Both the position numbers and the translations under genes were made by a program. From NCBI RefSeq assembly GCF_010727945.1, contig NZ_AP022569.1, positions 62,001 through 126,000 of the forward strand: 64,000 nt of DNA. Reading direction: 5' to 3'. Shown here piece after piece: positions 8,750 through 16,913 of this stretch; positions within the stretch are counted from its first letter, which is position 1; every line of letters begins with the position of its first letter. The DNA is from Mycobacterium cookii (lineage in GTDB: Bacteria; Actinomycetota; Actinomycetes; Mycobacteriales; Mycobacteriaceae). The notes beneath the pieces were generated by a model. The model was not told the DNA's origin. It worked only from the letters and a program-made list of their open reading frames with translations, and made no database searches.

Positions 8750-9316
8750 GTGCCTTCGACGATGATGACGACCGTCGACGGGTTTCCCATCCAGGTCTGC
8801 GACACGGGTCCGGAGCAGGGCTCCGTCGTCGTGCTGCTCTGCGCGGCCCAGCGGGCGCCGGGCGCGTATGAAGCGGTGTGCGAACGGCTGCACACGGCGT
8901 CGTTGCGCACAATCGTCGTCGGGCCCGACCCGCAGCTGACGCCGAAGTCCGTGGTGGGCATTCTCGACGTGCTCGACATCAGCTGGGGCGTGCTGGTGGG
9001 CGATCGCACCGGCGGTGAGGTGGCCTGGGAACTGGCGGCGACGCGATTGGACCGCTTCACCGGTCTGGTCGTCATCGACCGCGGCCACCCGCGCGTCGCC
9101 GACCAGGCCGGCGTGATCCGCGACCGGGACTGCCCCCCGGTCGAGATCAACACCACCGCACTGGTCAGCACGCCGGCCGCGCACTCCGTGGCGCAGGCCA
9201 GCCAGCGCTACGTCTACGGCGACTACCGCGTGGTGGAATTACTCGGCCGGCGCAACGCGCACGAGTCGACCGCGCAATTGGCCGCCGAGATCGTCCTTCG
9301 CACCAGCACCTGGTGA
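8750..9316 (+). CDS. Small alpha/beta-hydrolase-fold protein, probably lacking the Ser nucleophile
   Basis: A 188-residue protein with a truncated alpha/beta-hydrolase pattern: an early strand GSVVVLLCAAQRAPG, then strand-turn WGVLVGDRTGGEVAWELA where a nucleophile elbow (GxSxG) would be. The elbow reads GDRTG, so the usual serine is absent. The cap and the C-terminal catalytic His are not evident. It overlaps glnA4 by 4 nt (GTGA), implying coupling with the glnA4 operon. GTG 8750 follows TAATTT (8738-8743) by 6 nt, so a leaderless transcript probably starts here. Substrate and activity are unknown. Confidence 0.6.
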   Translation: MPSTMMTTVDGFPIQVCDTGPEQGSVVVLLCAAQRAPGAYEAVCERLHTASLRTIVVGPDPQLTPKSVVGILDVLDISWGVLVGDRTGGEVAWELAATRLDRFTGLVVIDRGHPRVADQAGVIRDRDCPPVEINTTALVSTPAAHSVAQASQRYVYGDYRVVELLGRRNAHESTAQLAAEIVLRTSTW

Positions 9317-10692
9317 CGGACCCGGACACGAGAGTGAGCTTGTCGCGAGACGAACTCGAACGGCTCGTCGCTGCCGGTGATGTCGATACGGTCATCGTCG
9401 CCTTCAGCGACTTGCTGGGCCGGCTGATGGGCAAGCGGGTGTCGGCGCGGTTCTTCCTCGACGAGGTGATCGAGTCCGGCGCCGAATGCTGCAACTACCT
9501 GTTCGCGGTCGATGTCGACATGAACACGGTCGCCGGATACAAGATGTCCGGATGGGACAGCGGTTACGGCGACATGGTGATGCGGCCGGACTTGTCGACG
9601 CTGCGGCGGGCGCCGTGGCTGCCGGGCACGGCGCTGGTGCTCGCCGACTTGGTGTGGCACGACGGCAGTCCCATCGAACCCGCACCGCGTCAAATCTTGC
9701 GCCGCCAGTTGGACCGCTTGAACCAGCGCGGTCTGCGGGCTTACGTCGCCACTGAACTGGAATTCATGGTTTTCGACGACACCTACCGTCAAGCCTGGGC
9801 GAGCGGATATCGCGAACTGACGCCGGCCAGCGACTACAACCTGGACTATGCGGTGATGGCGTCGAGCCGCCTCGAGCCGCTGTTGCGCGACATCCGCCAG
9901 CACATGCAGGGCGCCGGACTGCATTGGGAGGCGGTCAAGGGGGAGTGCAACCACGGACAGCAGGAACTCGGGTTTCGCTATGACGAGGCACTGGTCAGTT
10001 GTGACAACCACGGCGTCTACAAGAACGGCGCGAAGGAAATCGCCGACCAGCATGGTAAATCGCTGACGTTCATGGCGAAATACGATGAGCGCGAAGGCAA
10101 CAGCTGCCACATCCACATGTCGCTGCGGTCGACCGATGGTGCTGCGATCGCCGCCGAGGACGGTCAGCCATTCGGCATGTCGCCCACGTTTCGCAGCTTT
10201 GTCGCGGGCCAGTTGGCCACGTTGCGGGAGTTGACGCTGCAATATGCGCCGAACATCAACTCCTACAAGCGGTTCGCCGACCGCAGCTTCGCGCCCACGG
10301 TGGTGGCCTGGGGCGTGGACAACCGGACCTGCGCATTGCGCGTCGTCGGTCACGGCGACAACTTGCGGGTGGAATGCCGGGTGCCCGGCGGCGACGTCAA
10401 CCAGTACCTGGCCGTCGCGGCGCTCATCGCCGGCGGACTGCACGGCATCGACAAGGCCCTGGAGCTACCGGAGCCGTGCACCGGCAATGCGTACGAAGCG
10501 ACAAGCGACGTCGAGCGGTTGCCCGCTACGCTGGCCGAAGCGATGACGCTGTTCGACGCGTCAGCAGTCGCCCGAGAGGCATTCGGGGACGCGGTGGTGA
10601 ACCACTACGTCAACTACGCCCGCGTCGAGGTTGACGCGTTCAATGCGGCAGTGACGGACTGGGAGAGGGTTCGCGGGTTTGAGCGGTTCTGA
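9313..10692 (+). CDS. glnA4: Glutamine synthetase-like protein (GlnA4 type)
   Basis: A 459-residue member of the glutamine synthetase superfamily. The N-terminal beta-grasp domain contains FSDLLGRLMGKRV. The catalytic domain has the metal/glutamate residues in ATELEFMVFD, the conserved EGNSCHIHMS, and the ATP/ammonia region NSYKRFADRSFAPTVVAWG. The overall pattern fits the GlnA4/PuuA-like class that ligates glutamate to amines instead of ammonia (known for actinobacterial relatives). The next gene resembles gamma-glutamyl hydrolase PuuD, which supports a polyamine or other amine catabolic role over nitrogen assimilation. It overlaps both neighbours. Confidence 0.88.
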   Translation: MTDPDTRVSLSRDELERLVAAGDVDTVIVAFSDLLGRLMGKRVSARFFLDEVIESGAECCNYLFAVDVDMNTVAGYKMSGWDSGYGDMVMRPDLSTLRRAPWLPGTALVLADLVWHDGSPIEPAPRQILRRQLDRLNQRGLRAYVATELEFMVFDDTYRQAWASGYRELTPASDYNLDYAVMASSRLEPLLRDIRQHMQGAGLHWEAVKGECNHGQQELGFRYDEALVSCDNHGVYKNGAKEIADQHGKSLTFMAKYDEREGNSCHIHMSLRSTDGAAIAAEDGQPFGMSPTFRSFVAGQLATLRELTLQYAPNINSYKRFADRSFAPTVVAWGVDNRTCALRVVGHGDNLRVECRVPGGDVNQYLAVAALIAGGLHGIDKALELPEPCTGNAYEATSDVERLPATLAEAMTLFDASAVAREAFGDAVVNHYVNYARVEVDAFNAAVTDWERVRGFERF

Positions 10693-11425
10693 CAACGGGC
10701 GATCGAGCTCGAAACCGCCTGTGATCGGCCTGACCACCTATCTCGCTCAAGCCCGGTTGGGCGTCTGGGACGTGCCCGCCAGCTTTCTGCCCGCGGTCTA
10801 CTTCCAGGGCGTGACGGCGGCCGGTGGCGTGGCGACGTTGCTGCCACCACAGCCGGTGGACGCGGCTATCGCCGAACGGGTGGTCGATGGCCTCGACGGG
10901 CTGCTGATCACCGGCGGCAATGACGTAGACCCAGCCGTCTACGGCCAGGCGGCGCATCCGGACACGGACAAGCCTGGCCGGCAGCGCGACGCGTGGGAGT
11001 TTGCGTTGCTAGACGCTGCGCTCGAGCGGGGTCTGCCGGTCTTGGGTATCTGTCGCGGCGCCCAAGTGCTCAATGTCGCGCGCGGCGGGACGCTGCACCA
11101 GCACCTGCCGGACGTCATCGGGCATAGCGGGCATCGGGCCGGCAATGCGGTGTTCAGCACGCTGCCGGTGCGCACGGTGCCGGGAACCCGGCTGGCCGGG
11201 CTGGTCGGCGACTCCGTGAACGCGAGGTGCTATCACCATCAGGCCATTGCCGAACTCGGCGAGGGCCTTGTGGTCAGCGCGTGGGATGCCGACGGTGTGA
11301 TTGAGGCGTTGGAGCTGCCCGGGCAGAATTTCGTGCTCGCGGTGCAATGGCATCCGGAAGAGAGTCTGGACGACCTTCGACTATTCACGGCGATTGTGGA
11401 GGCTGGGCGGGCATATGGCTGTTGA
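10679..11425 (+). CDS. Class I glutamine amidotransferase-like gamma-glutamyl hydrolase (PuuD family)
   Basis: A 248-residue class I glutaminase-fold protein. The catalytic triad is visible as Cys in LGICRGAQVLN and His-x-Glu in WHPEES. The GLLITGGNDVDPAVYG segment is typical of gamma-glutamyl-GABA hydrolases. It probably removes the gamma-glutamyl group from intermediates made by the adjacent GlnA4-type ligase (inference from context). It starts at TTG 10681-type position 10679 inside the end of glnA4 (14-nt overlap) and overlaps the following SDR by 11 nt, so the set is one coupled operon. In M. tuberculosis an aldehyde dehydrogenase (aldC) follows, and it is absent here. Confidence 0.85.
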   Translation: MSGSDNGRSSSKPPVIGLTTYLAQARLGVWDVPASFLPAVYFQGVTAAGGVATLLPPQPVDAAIAERVVDGLDGLLITGGNDVDPAVYGQAAHPDTDKPGRQRDAWEFALLDAALERGLPVLGICRGAQVLNVARGGTLHQHLPDVIGHSGHRAGNAVFSTLPVRTVPGTRLAGLVGDSVNARCYHHQAIAELGEGLVVSAWDADGVIEALELPGQNFVLAVQWHPEESLDDLRLFTAIVEAGRAYGC

Positions 11426-12194
11426 TCTGACTCAACGACTCGGCGGCAAGATCGCCGTGGTGACCGGTGGCGGCGGCGGCATCGGGCTGGCGTCGGCGCG
11501 CCGGCTGCACGCCGAAGGCGCGACCGTCGTCATCGGTGACATCGACGAGCGGTCCGGCGCGGCGGCCGCCGACGAAGTGGGTGGCCTGTTCGTGCCGGTG
11601 GATGTCGCCGACGAGTCATCGGTCAATGCGCTGTTCGACACTGCAGCGGGCGATTTCGGGTCGGTCGACATCGCGATCAACAACGCCGGCATTTCACCCC
11701 CGGATGACGATTTGATCGAGAACACCGAGCTGCCGGCGTGGCAGCGGGTGCAGGACGTCAACCTGAAATCGGTGTACCTGTGTTGCCGGGCTGCGTTGCG
11801 GCACATGGCCCCTGCCGGCCGCGGCTCGATCGTCAACATCGCGTCGTTCGTCGCGGTGATGGGCTCGGCGACCTCACAGATCTCCTACACCGCGTCCAAG
11901 GGTGGGGTGTTGGCGATGTCACGCGAACTCGGTGTGCAGTTCGCCCGCCAAGGGATCCGGGTCAACGCGCTGTGCCCTGGCCCGGTGAATACCCCGCTGC
12001 TGCAAGAACTTTTCGCCAAGGATCCCGAACGCGCGGCCCGGCGGATGGTGCACGTCCCGATGGGCCGATTCGGTGAAGCCGACGAAATCGCTGCCGTCGT
12101 GGCGTTTTTGGCCAGCGACGACGCATCGTTCATCACCGCGGCGACCTACCTGGTCGACGGCGGCATCAGCGCCGCGTACACCACCCCGCTGTAG
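11415..12194 (+). CDS. Short-chain dehydrogenase/reductase (Rv2857c-like)
   Basis: A 259-residue classical SDR with a Rossmann glycine motif TGGGGGIGLA, the structural NNAG, and the catalytic SYTASKGG (Tyr and Lys), preceded by the Ser-containing IVNIASF strand. The C-terminal YLVDGGISA is typical of the family. D28-I-D after the second strand suggests NAD(H) preference. ATG 11415 overlaps the amidotransferase gene by 11 nt. As the last gene of the glnA4 operon, it may oxidise the product of amine catabolism. The substrate is unknown. It ends 10 nt from the convergent PPE gene with no obvious terminator. Confidence 0.9.
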   Translation: MAVDLTQRLGGKIAVVTGGGGGIGLASARRLHAEGATVVIGDIDERSGAAAADEVGGLFVPVDVADESSVNALFDTAAGDFGSVDIAINNAGISPPDDDLIENTELPAWQRVQDVNLKSVYLCCRAALRHMAPAGRGSIVNIASFVAVMGSATSQISYTASKGGVLAMSRELGVQFARQGIRVNALCPGPVNTPLLQELFAKDPERAARRMVHVPMGRFGEADEIAAVVAFLASDDASFITAATYLVDGGISAAYTTPL

Positions 12195-12204
12195 CGACTG
12201 TCGG

Positions 12205-13392
12205 TCAACCCGCGGCCGGAGGGTGCGCCATCACCGTCAGGCGCGACCCGTATCGGGGCGTCATGGTGTTGAAGCGGTTTGCGGCCGCGCTGGCGAACGG
12301 TATCCCGGGCATGCCCGCCGCGCCCGCGGGCGAGGGAGCGAGCGGCGGCACCTCGTCCAAGAACGTGCGCGGTGGACTCACCGCCGGGGCGATCTCCGTC
12401 CAACTTGGCGGCACGCTGAGCGCTCCGATTGCCGCACCACGACCGAGAGCGGCCGACGCCGCCCCGCTCACACTGCCCAGCTCACCTAGATCCGCGGCGG
12501 CGGGGGCCGCCACCGCACTGCCGATTCCGTCTGCTGCTGCCGATTCCCCGGCCGCGGCCGCACCCGCGGCACCCTGCATGCCGACGAGATCCGTCATCGT
12601 GCCCAACCAGTTGCCCGGCATGTAGAAGCCCGACGAGAACAGGGTGTTCCACATGTTGTTGTTCAAACCCAGGCCGGTCGACCCGAAGATTTCGTTGAAC
12701 AGCGTCGACAACTCCGACCCCGATGCGTTGCCGGTCAGCAGGTCGACGAGTCCGGCGAACCCCGATCCCGACGACGTCGACGTCGCCGGCGAAGCGAGCC
12801 CGTGCAGGGCGGCCGGGACCGCGGACGCCAGCTGCGACATCGCCGTCGGGGTACCGGTGGCCTGACCTACCGTGGTCGCAGGTGGCTCGGCGAACGGCGT
12901 CAATGTCGATGCGGCGGCGGAGGATCCGGCGTAGCCGTACATCGCGGCGGCGTCTTGGGCCCACATCTCGGCGTAGTGGGCTTCGGTGGCCGCGATCGCC
13001 GGCGTGTTCTGGCCGAGGACGTTGGTCGAGACCAGCGATGCCAACAGCGCACGGTTGGCGACGATGACCGGCGGGGGCACCGTCGCCGTGAACGCGGTCT
13101 CGTAGGCGCTGGCGGCCGCGTTGGCGTGATCCGCGGTCTGTTCGGCCTGTGCGGCGGTGGCATTCATCCACGACACGTAGGGTGCGGCGGCGCCGGCCAT
13201 CGACATAGATGCCGGGCCTTGCCACGGGCCATCGGTGAGTCCGGAGACCACCGCACCGTAATCGCCCGCCGTCGAGAACATCTCGGCGGCCAGGCTGTCC
13301 CAGGCGGCTGCGGCCGTGATCATCGGACCAGGGCCGGGGCCGGCATACATCAACCCGGAGTTGACTTCTGGGGGTAAGACTGCGAAATCCAT
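12205..13392 (-). CDS. PPE-family protein, SVP subfamily
   Basis: A 395-residue PPE protein. The first 180 residues hold the PPE domain ([12 protein letters not shown] at the start, W in the WQGPASMSM helix-turn region, and the [10 protein letters not shown] helix). The C-terminal region has the GxxSVPPxW signature (GALSVPPSW), defining the PPE-SVP group, and ends in a Pro/Ala-rich tail. It is encoded 13 nt downstream of a PE gene, and such pairs form heterodimers exported by type VII secretion (family knowledge). No ESX locus is in the window. It ends convergently 10 nt from the SDR gene. Confidence 0.96.
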   Translation of the reverse strand: MDFAVLPPEVNSGLMYAGPGPGPMITAAAAWDSLAAEMFSTAGDYGAVVSGLTDGPWQGPASMSMAGAAAPYVSWMNATAAQAEQTADHANAAASAYETAFTATVPPPVIVANRALLASLVSTNVLGQNTPAIAATEAHYAEMWAQDAAAMYGYAGSSAAASTLTPFAEPPATTVGQATGTPTAMSQLASAVPAALHGLASPATSTSSGSGFAGLVDLLTGNASGSELSTLFNEIFGSTGLGLNNNMWNTLFSSGFYMPGNWLGTMTDLVGMQGAAGAAAAGESAAADGIGSAVAAPAAADLGELGSVSGAASAALGRGAAIGALSVPPSWTEIAPAVSPPRTFLDEVPPLAPSPAGAAGMPGIPFASAAANRFNTMTPRYGSRLTVMAHPPAAG

Positions 13393-13405
13393 GGACTGAC
13401 ACTCC

Positions 13406-13705
13406 TCAGCTTGCGCAGACCGCGTTGGCGGCTTCGGTGGTTGTATACGAATCGGCCGCGGACGCCAACATCGTCACGAACATCTGGTGAATCGCCGCGG
13501 CCTGTGCACTGACTGTCTGATATGCGTGTGCGTGTGCAGCGAATTGCATTGCCGCCAAGGCGGATACCTCGTCGGATGCGGCCGGGATCAGGCCTGTGGT
13601 GGGTGGTAGCGCGGCGGTGTTCTGCGCTTGAATGCGCGAGCCGACAGAGTGAAGGTTGTCCGCCGCGGCGGATAGCGTGTCCGGTAGGATCGATACGAAC
13701 GACAT
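13406..13705 (-). CDS. PE-family protein
   Basis: A 99-residue protein consisting only of a PE domain. It begins [18 protein letters not shown] and ends with the helix carrying the YxxxD/E secretion signal ([15 protein letters not shown] followed by E). This signal directs export through type VII secretion (family knowledge). The frame continues upstream, but ATG 13705 gives the canonical start and follows GAAGAGGAATATCAA. The downstream PPE gene begins 13 nt after its stop, so PE and PPE are one operon and presumably one heterodimer. Confidence 0.95.
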   Translation of the reverse strand: MSFVSILPDTLSAAADNLHSVGSRIQAQNTAALPPTTGLIPAASDEVSALAAMQFAAHAHAYQTVSAQAAAIHQMFVTMLASAADSYTTTEAANAVCAS

Positions 13706-13929
13706 TTGATATTCCTCTTCTTCAGGGCGCACGACGGCAGCACACGTCGGCGTGCCGAAGTGCGTGAAAATTGTTTTGGCGCAGCGTTATTGCAGACGCG
13801 AAGCACCGCTGAAGCTCTGCGCGGCCTGAGCCGCCGGCTCAACACACGGAACGTGTTGGGCTGTAACGATCTTGGGTGCCCCTAACGTGCTGTCACGTCG
13901 GACCCCGGATTCGGCATGGCGGTGATCGC

Positions 13930-13950
13930 GACCTGGGGTGAACCCAGGTC
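13930..13950 (-). terminator. Hairpin just downstream of nicT
   Basis: GACCTGGG (13930-13937) and CCCAGGTC (13943-13950) form a perfect 8-bp GC-rich stem with a 5-nt loop, starting 17 nt after the nicT stop on the minus strand. There is no U-tract. It is a likely factor-assisted terminator. The remaining 13706-13929 holds only the PE/PPE promoter region and no gene. Confidence 0.5.
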
Positions 13951-13966
13951 GATTCAGCTACGCGTT

Positions 13967-15100
13967 TCAGCCGACGCGTCCGGCCTGCACCGTCCACCTC
14001 TCCTCGATGTGCGCATAGCGCCAGATCAGCACGGCGACGGCCCAAGTCGCGACGAACAGGCCGACGATGACGAAGCCGATCGCGTTGAGGTCCACTCCGC
14101 CCAGCCAGCCCCAGAATCCACCGGTCCAACCCAGCTGTTGGGCGAGCAGCCCGAGCAATTCGACGCTTCCGATGAGCAGGGCGACCACCACCGAAAGGCC
14201 GGTGATGGTGATGTTGTAGTAAACCTTGCGAACAGGGTTGGAAAACGCCCAGCCATAGGCGAAATTCATGAACGAGCCGTCGATGGTGTCCAGCAGGCTC
14301 ATGCCCGCGGTGAAAAGCACCGGCAGGCACAAGATGGCGTACCAGGGCAGACCGGCTGCGGCGCTGGTGCCGGCCAGTACCAGCAGCGCGACTTCGGTTG
14401 CGGTGTCGAATCCGAGACCGAACAGCACCCCGACCGGATACATATGCCACGACGCACTCACCGATCTGGTGAAGCGGCCGAGCGCCCGATTCAGCAGTCC
14501 GCGATTGTTCAGCTGAGTTTCGAGTTCATCGGCGTCGTAGTGGCCGCGGCGCATCTGCGTGAACACCCGCAGGATGCCCACCAAAATGACCAGGTTGATG
14601 ATGGCGATCAGATACAGGAACACGCCCGAGACACTGGTTCCGATCAGTCCTGCGTAGTGATGCAGGGCCGACGAATCCTGCTCGACCGGCCCGATTATCG
14701 CCTTGAGCCCGAATGCGATGAGCAGGGCCAACCCGAATACGACTGAGGAGTGGCCGAGGGAGAAGAAGAACCCGACCGCAAGCGGCCGCCGTCCGTCGTT
14801 CATCAGTTTGCGGGTGGTGTTGTCGATCGCGGCGATGTGGTCGGCGTCGAATGCGTGGCGCAACCCCAGCGTGTAGGCGGTCAGCCCGATGCCGATGCCG
14901 AACGCCTTGTCGCCGACGCTGAGGTGTGCCGGTTCGACCACGAGGATCAATGTGCCCCAACCGATTACGTGCAAAGCGACGATGATCGTGAACATCGATC
15001 CCAGGCGCAGCCATTCCTCGGCTGTCAGACTGCCGCGTAGCCGGGAAAACCGCGACGGAGGTTGCCTGCTGAGGGTGTCAGCGGCCATGTCGCGTCCCAT
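13967..15100 (-). CDS. nicT: NiCoT-family nickel/cobalt permease
   Basis: An inner-membrane high-affinity Ni2+/Co2+ transporter of 377 residues with about eight hydrophobic helices. The family signature in helix 2 is clear: LRHAFDADHIAAIDN (HX4DH). The second motif LGFDTATEVALL and the third LFTAGMSLLDTIDGSFM also match. It supplies nickel for [NiFe] hydrogenase, whose island begins about 1.8 kb away on the same strand. Possible start codons are at 15100 and 15088. A Nur-box-like sequence lies about 60-80 nt upstream. In M. tuberculosis nicT sits directly beside mtr without a hydrogenase island (from memory). Confidence 0.95.
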   Translation of the reverse strand: MGRDMAADTLSRQPPSRFSRLRGSLTAEEWLRLGSMFTIIVALHVIGWGTLILVVEPAHLSVGDKAFGIGIGLTAYTLGLRHAFDADHIAAIDNTTRKLMNDGRRPLAVGFFFSLGHSSVVFGLALLIAFGLKAIIGPVEQDSSALHHYAGLIGTSVSGVFLYLIAIINLVILVGILRVFTQMRRGHYDADELETQLNNRGLLNRALGRFTRSVSASWHMYPVGVLFGLGFDTATEVALLVLAGTSAAAGLPWYAILCLPVLFTAGMSLLDTIDGSFMNFAYGWAFSNPVRKVYYNITITGLSVVVALLIGSVELLGLLAQQLGWTGGFWGWLGGVDLNAIGFVIVGLFVATWAVAVLIWRYAHIEERWTVQAGRVG

Positions 15101-15158
15101 CTGGATATGCAGCCCCGGCCGTTTTCGACGCTAGACCCCTGGCGAGCGTCATGCAGAC

Positions 15159-15180
15159 GATTCGCAAGAATTCTGCGATC
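15159..15180 (-). promoter_or_regulatory. Nur-box-like inverted repeat upstream of nicT
   Basis: Core 15162-15178 reads TCGCAA-GAATT-CTGCGA, a near-palindrome with a 5-nt spacer. The recalled Streptomyces Nur box has the form tTGCaa-N5-ttGCAA, with the same GC positions and spacer. It sits 60-80 nt upstream of the nicT start and overlaps the end of the upstream gene. A Fur-family gene lies 1.2 kb away. Binding is untested. Confidence 0.4.
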
Positions 15181-16351
15181 AGCCTCGGAAGGCGATCAGC
15201 GGGATTGCCGTCTCCGCGGGCGTCGCCGCGCCGTGGAAGCCGATCAGCCGAGCTGCTTCTGGCGGCTCATGGCCGGTGGCCAGCACCGCCGTGTCGCCGA
15301 GACAGGTGACAACGACATCACCGATCCGGGGGAGGTGCTCTGGACGAACGGATCCGAAGAGTCCGGCCGCGACGGCGTCGTCGCGGCTGCGCACGTCTGC
15401 CCGGCCATCCAGCAGCTCGCTCCACGTCGCGATCACGTCGGACGCCGCGCCCGGCTCGGTGTACAAGTAGCGCACTCGCGGATCGCCGGCGACCACCCGC
15501 ACTCCTGCGCCCAACCGCCGATCGGCGTCGACGTCGATCCGCTTGTCCTGCGGCACATTCAACCCGCCATGGTCCGCGGTGATCAACAACGCCGCATCCG
15601 GGGGTAACGCTTCGACCAGTTGGGTGAGCAACGCATCGACCCGCGCCGCGGCGGCGTGCCACTCGGGTGAACCGATGCCGAACACATGTGCGGCAGTGTC
15701 GAGTTCGGCTGTGTAGGCGTAGACCAGTCCTGGTGTCGCGCGGATCTGGTCGATGACGAGCCGGGCATAGTCGTCGCCGTCGGTCGCGGCGTGGAGATCG
15801 GCGCCGCGGTATGCGGCCTCGGTCAGGCCGCTGCCGAGGAATTTCGCGGGCAGCACCGCCCGGGCGTCGATACCGGCCCGCTGCATTCGCTCGAACCAGG
15901 TTGGGACAGGCTGCCATTGGGCCGCCGGGGGATCGCCGTACCAAAAGATGTGGTTGAGCACCCGGTCAGTGCTGGGCAGCTTGACGGTGAAGCCCAGAAT
16001 TCCGTGCTGGCCCGCAGCGACCCCGGTGGTCAACGACGCCAGGCTCGTCGGTGTAGTGGAAGGGAAGGTGCAGGCGAGTTCGTCGAGCCGGCCGGCGCGA
16101 CCGGCCAGCACCGAGGCCAGCAGCGGGGCGTCGGCGGCCAATTCCGGTAACAGGTGAAAGCCCATCCCGTCGACGAGAACGACCCCGACTCCGCGTACAT
16201 CAACGAGCGACTCGGTCAGTCCCAGCGCGTCGGTCGCTCCCGCGACAGCGAGCAGCGCTGCCGCGGCGGGCAGCACGTCGCAGATTGACCGCGACGATCG
16301 CGAGAGCGGCGAAGCCGGGCGCAGCGGGTCGTCGCGCGACAAATCGGCCAC
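15179..16351 (-). CDS. Type I phosphodiesterase / nucleotide pyrophosphatase (alkaline phosphatase superfamily)
   Basis: A 390-residue metal-dependent hydrolase of the alkaline phosphatase superfamily. The metal and nucleophile residues are visible in VVLVDGMGFHLL (Asp), TFPSTTPTSLASL (Thr nucleophile), AELDTAAHVFG (Asp/His) and ITADHGGLN (Asp-His). No signal peptide is evident, so it is probably cytoplasmic. The long frame starts at 16519, but this would overlap the divergent fur gene. GTG 16351 leaves a 76-nt shared promoter region. It lies between nicT and fur. A role in nickel or hydrogenase biology is possible only by position, and the substrate is unknown. Confidence 0.82.
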   Translation of the reverse strand: MADLSRDDPLRPASPLSRSSRSICDVLPAAAALLAVAGATDALGLTESLVDVRGVGVVLVDGMGFHLLPELAADAPLLASVLAGRAGRLDELACTFPSTTPTSLASLTTGVAAGQHGILGFTVKLPSTDRVLNHIFWYGDPPAAQWQPVPTWFERMQRAGIDARAVLPAKFLGSGLTEAAYRGADLHAATDGDDYARLVIDQIRATPGLVYAYTAELDTAAHVFGIGSPEWHAAAARVDALLTQLVEALPPDAALLITADHGGLNVPQDKRIDVDADRRLGAGVRVVAGDPRVRYLYTEPGAASDVIATWSELLDGRADVRSRDDAVAAGLFGSVRPEHLPRIGDVVVTCLGDTAVLATGHEPPEAARLIGFHGAATPAETAIPLIAFRG

Positions 16352-16415
16352 GACGTCAGTCTGGCATCCGGGTAACCGATCCGGGCAATGGCTGCGAACC
16401 GGCCGCCGACTGCGT

Positions 16416-16421
16416 GATACT
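16416..16421 (+). promoter_or_regulatory. -10 hexamer of a probable leaderless fur-like transcript
   Basis: GATACT ends 6 nt before GTG 16428. This is the spacing expected if transcription begins at the start codon, a common arrangement in mycobacteria. No ribosome site precedes the GTG. Confidence 0.5.
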
Positions 16422-16427
16422 GGACGG

Positions 16428-16913
16428 GTGGCCAGCCCCTCGGCTTTGGATCCCGTCGTCACCGAACGAATCGGCGAGTTGCTACGGGCCCATGGTCTGC
16501 GCCGGATGGCCTCCCGCATCGCGGTCTTGGCGATGCTCGAGCCGGTTCACGGACATCTATCGGTTGCCGAGATCGACCACCGGCTGCACGAGTGCCTGCC
16601 GACCGACGACCACCCGCCGGACTTGGCGACGATCTATCGCACGGTGACCACCCTGGTCGAGCAGGGTGTTCTGCATGCGCTGACCCTCGAGAACGGGGTC
16701 ACCACCTACGGCTTGGCCGCCGATCCGCACCACCACGCGGTGTGCACGGAATGCGGCTCGATCATCGAAGTTCCGGCAGGACGACTGGCCGCGGCGTTGG
16801 AACACGCGATGGCGGGCAGCTCGTTCACGCTGTCCGAGAGCGCCGGTCTCACCCTGCACGGACTATGCCCGCGGTGTCAGGCGCTAGGGGACACCGGCCG
16901 CTCCAGCCGCTGA
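16428..16913 (+). CDS. Fur-family metal-responsive regulator, possibly nickel-sensing
   Basis: A 161-residue Fur/Zur/Nur-family repressor. An N-terminal winged helix (GLRRMASRIAVLAML ... DLATIYRTVTTLVEQGVL) is followed by the metal-binding domain with DPHHHAVCTECGSI and a C-terminal CPRC, giving the usual Cys4 structural zinc site plus a His-rich regulatory site. It is not the FurA (KatG-linked) or Zur gene of mycobacteria by context. Its position between nicT and the hydrogenase island, and Nur-like boxes at both, suggest nickel sensing (inference). Its 3' end overlaps the convergent last gene of the hydrogenase operon by 37 nt. Confidence 0.85.
   Translation: MASPSALDPVVTERIGELLRAHGLRRMASRIAVLAMLEPVHGHLSVAEIDHRLHECLPTDDHPPDLATIYRTVTTLVEQGVLHALTLENGVTTYGLAADPHHHAVCTECGSIIEVPAGRLAAALEHAMAGSSFTLSESAGLTLHGLCPRCQALGDTGRSSR

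Noticed and set aside
15101..15178. Cobalamin riboswitch upstream of nicT
   Set aside because: Considered because NiCoT and cob genes can be B12-controlled, but the gap is only 78 nt and no B12-box-like sequence is visible; the same is true before cobQ.
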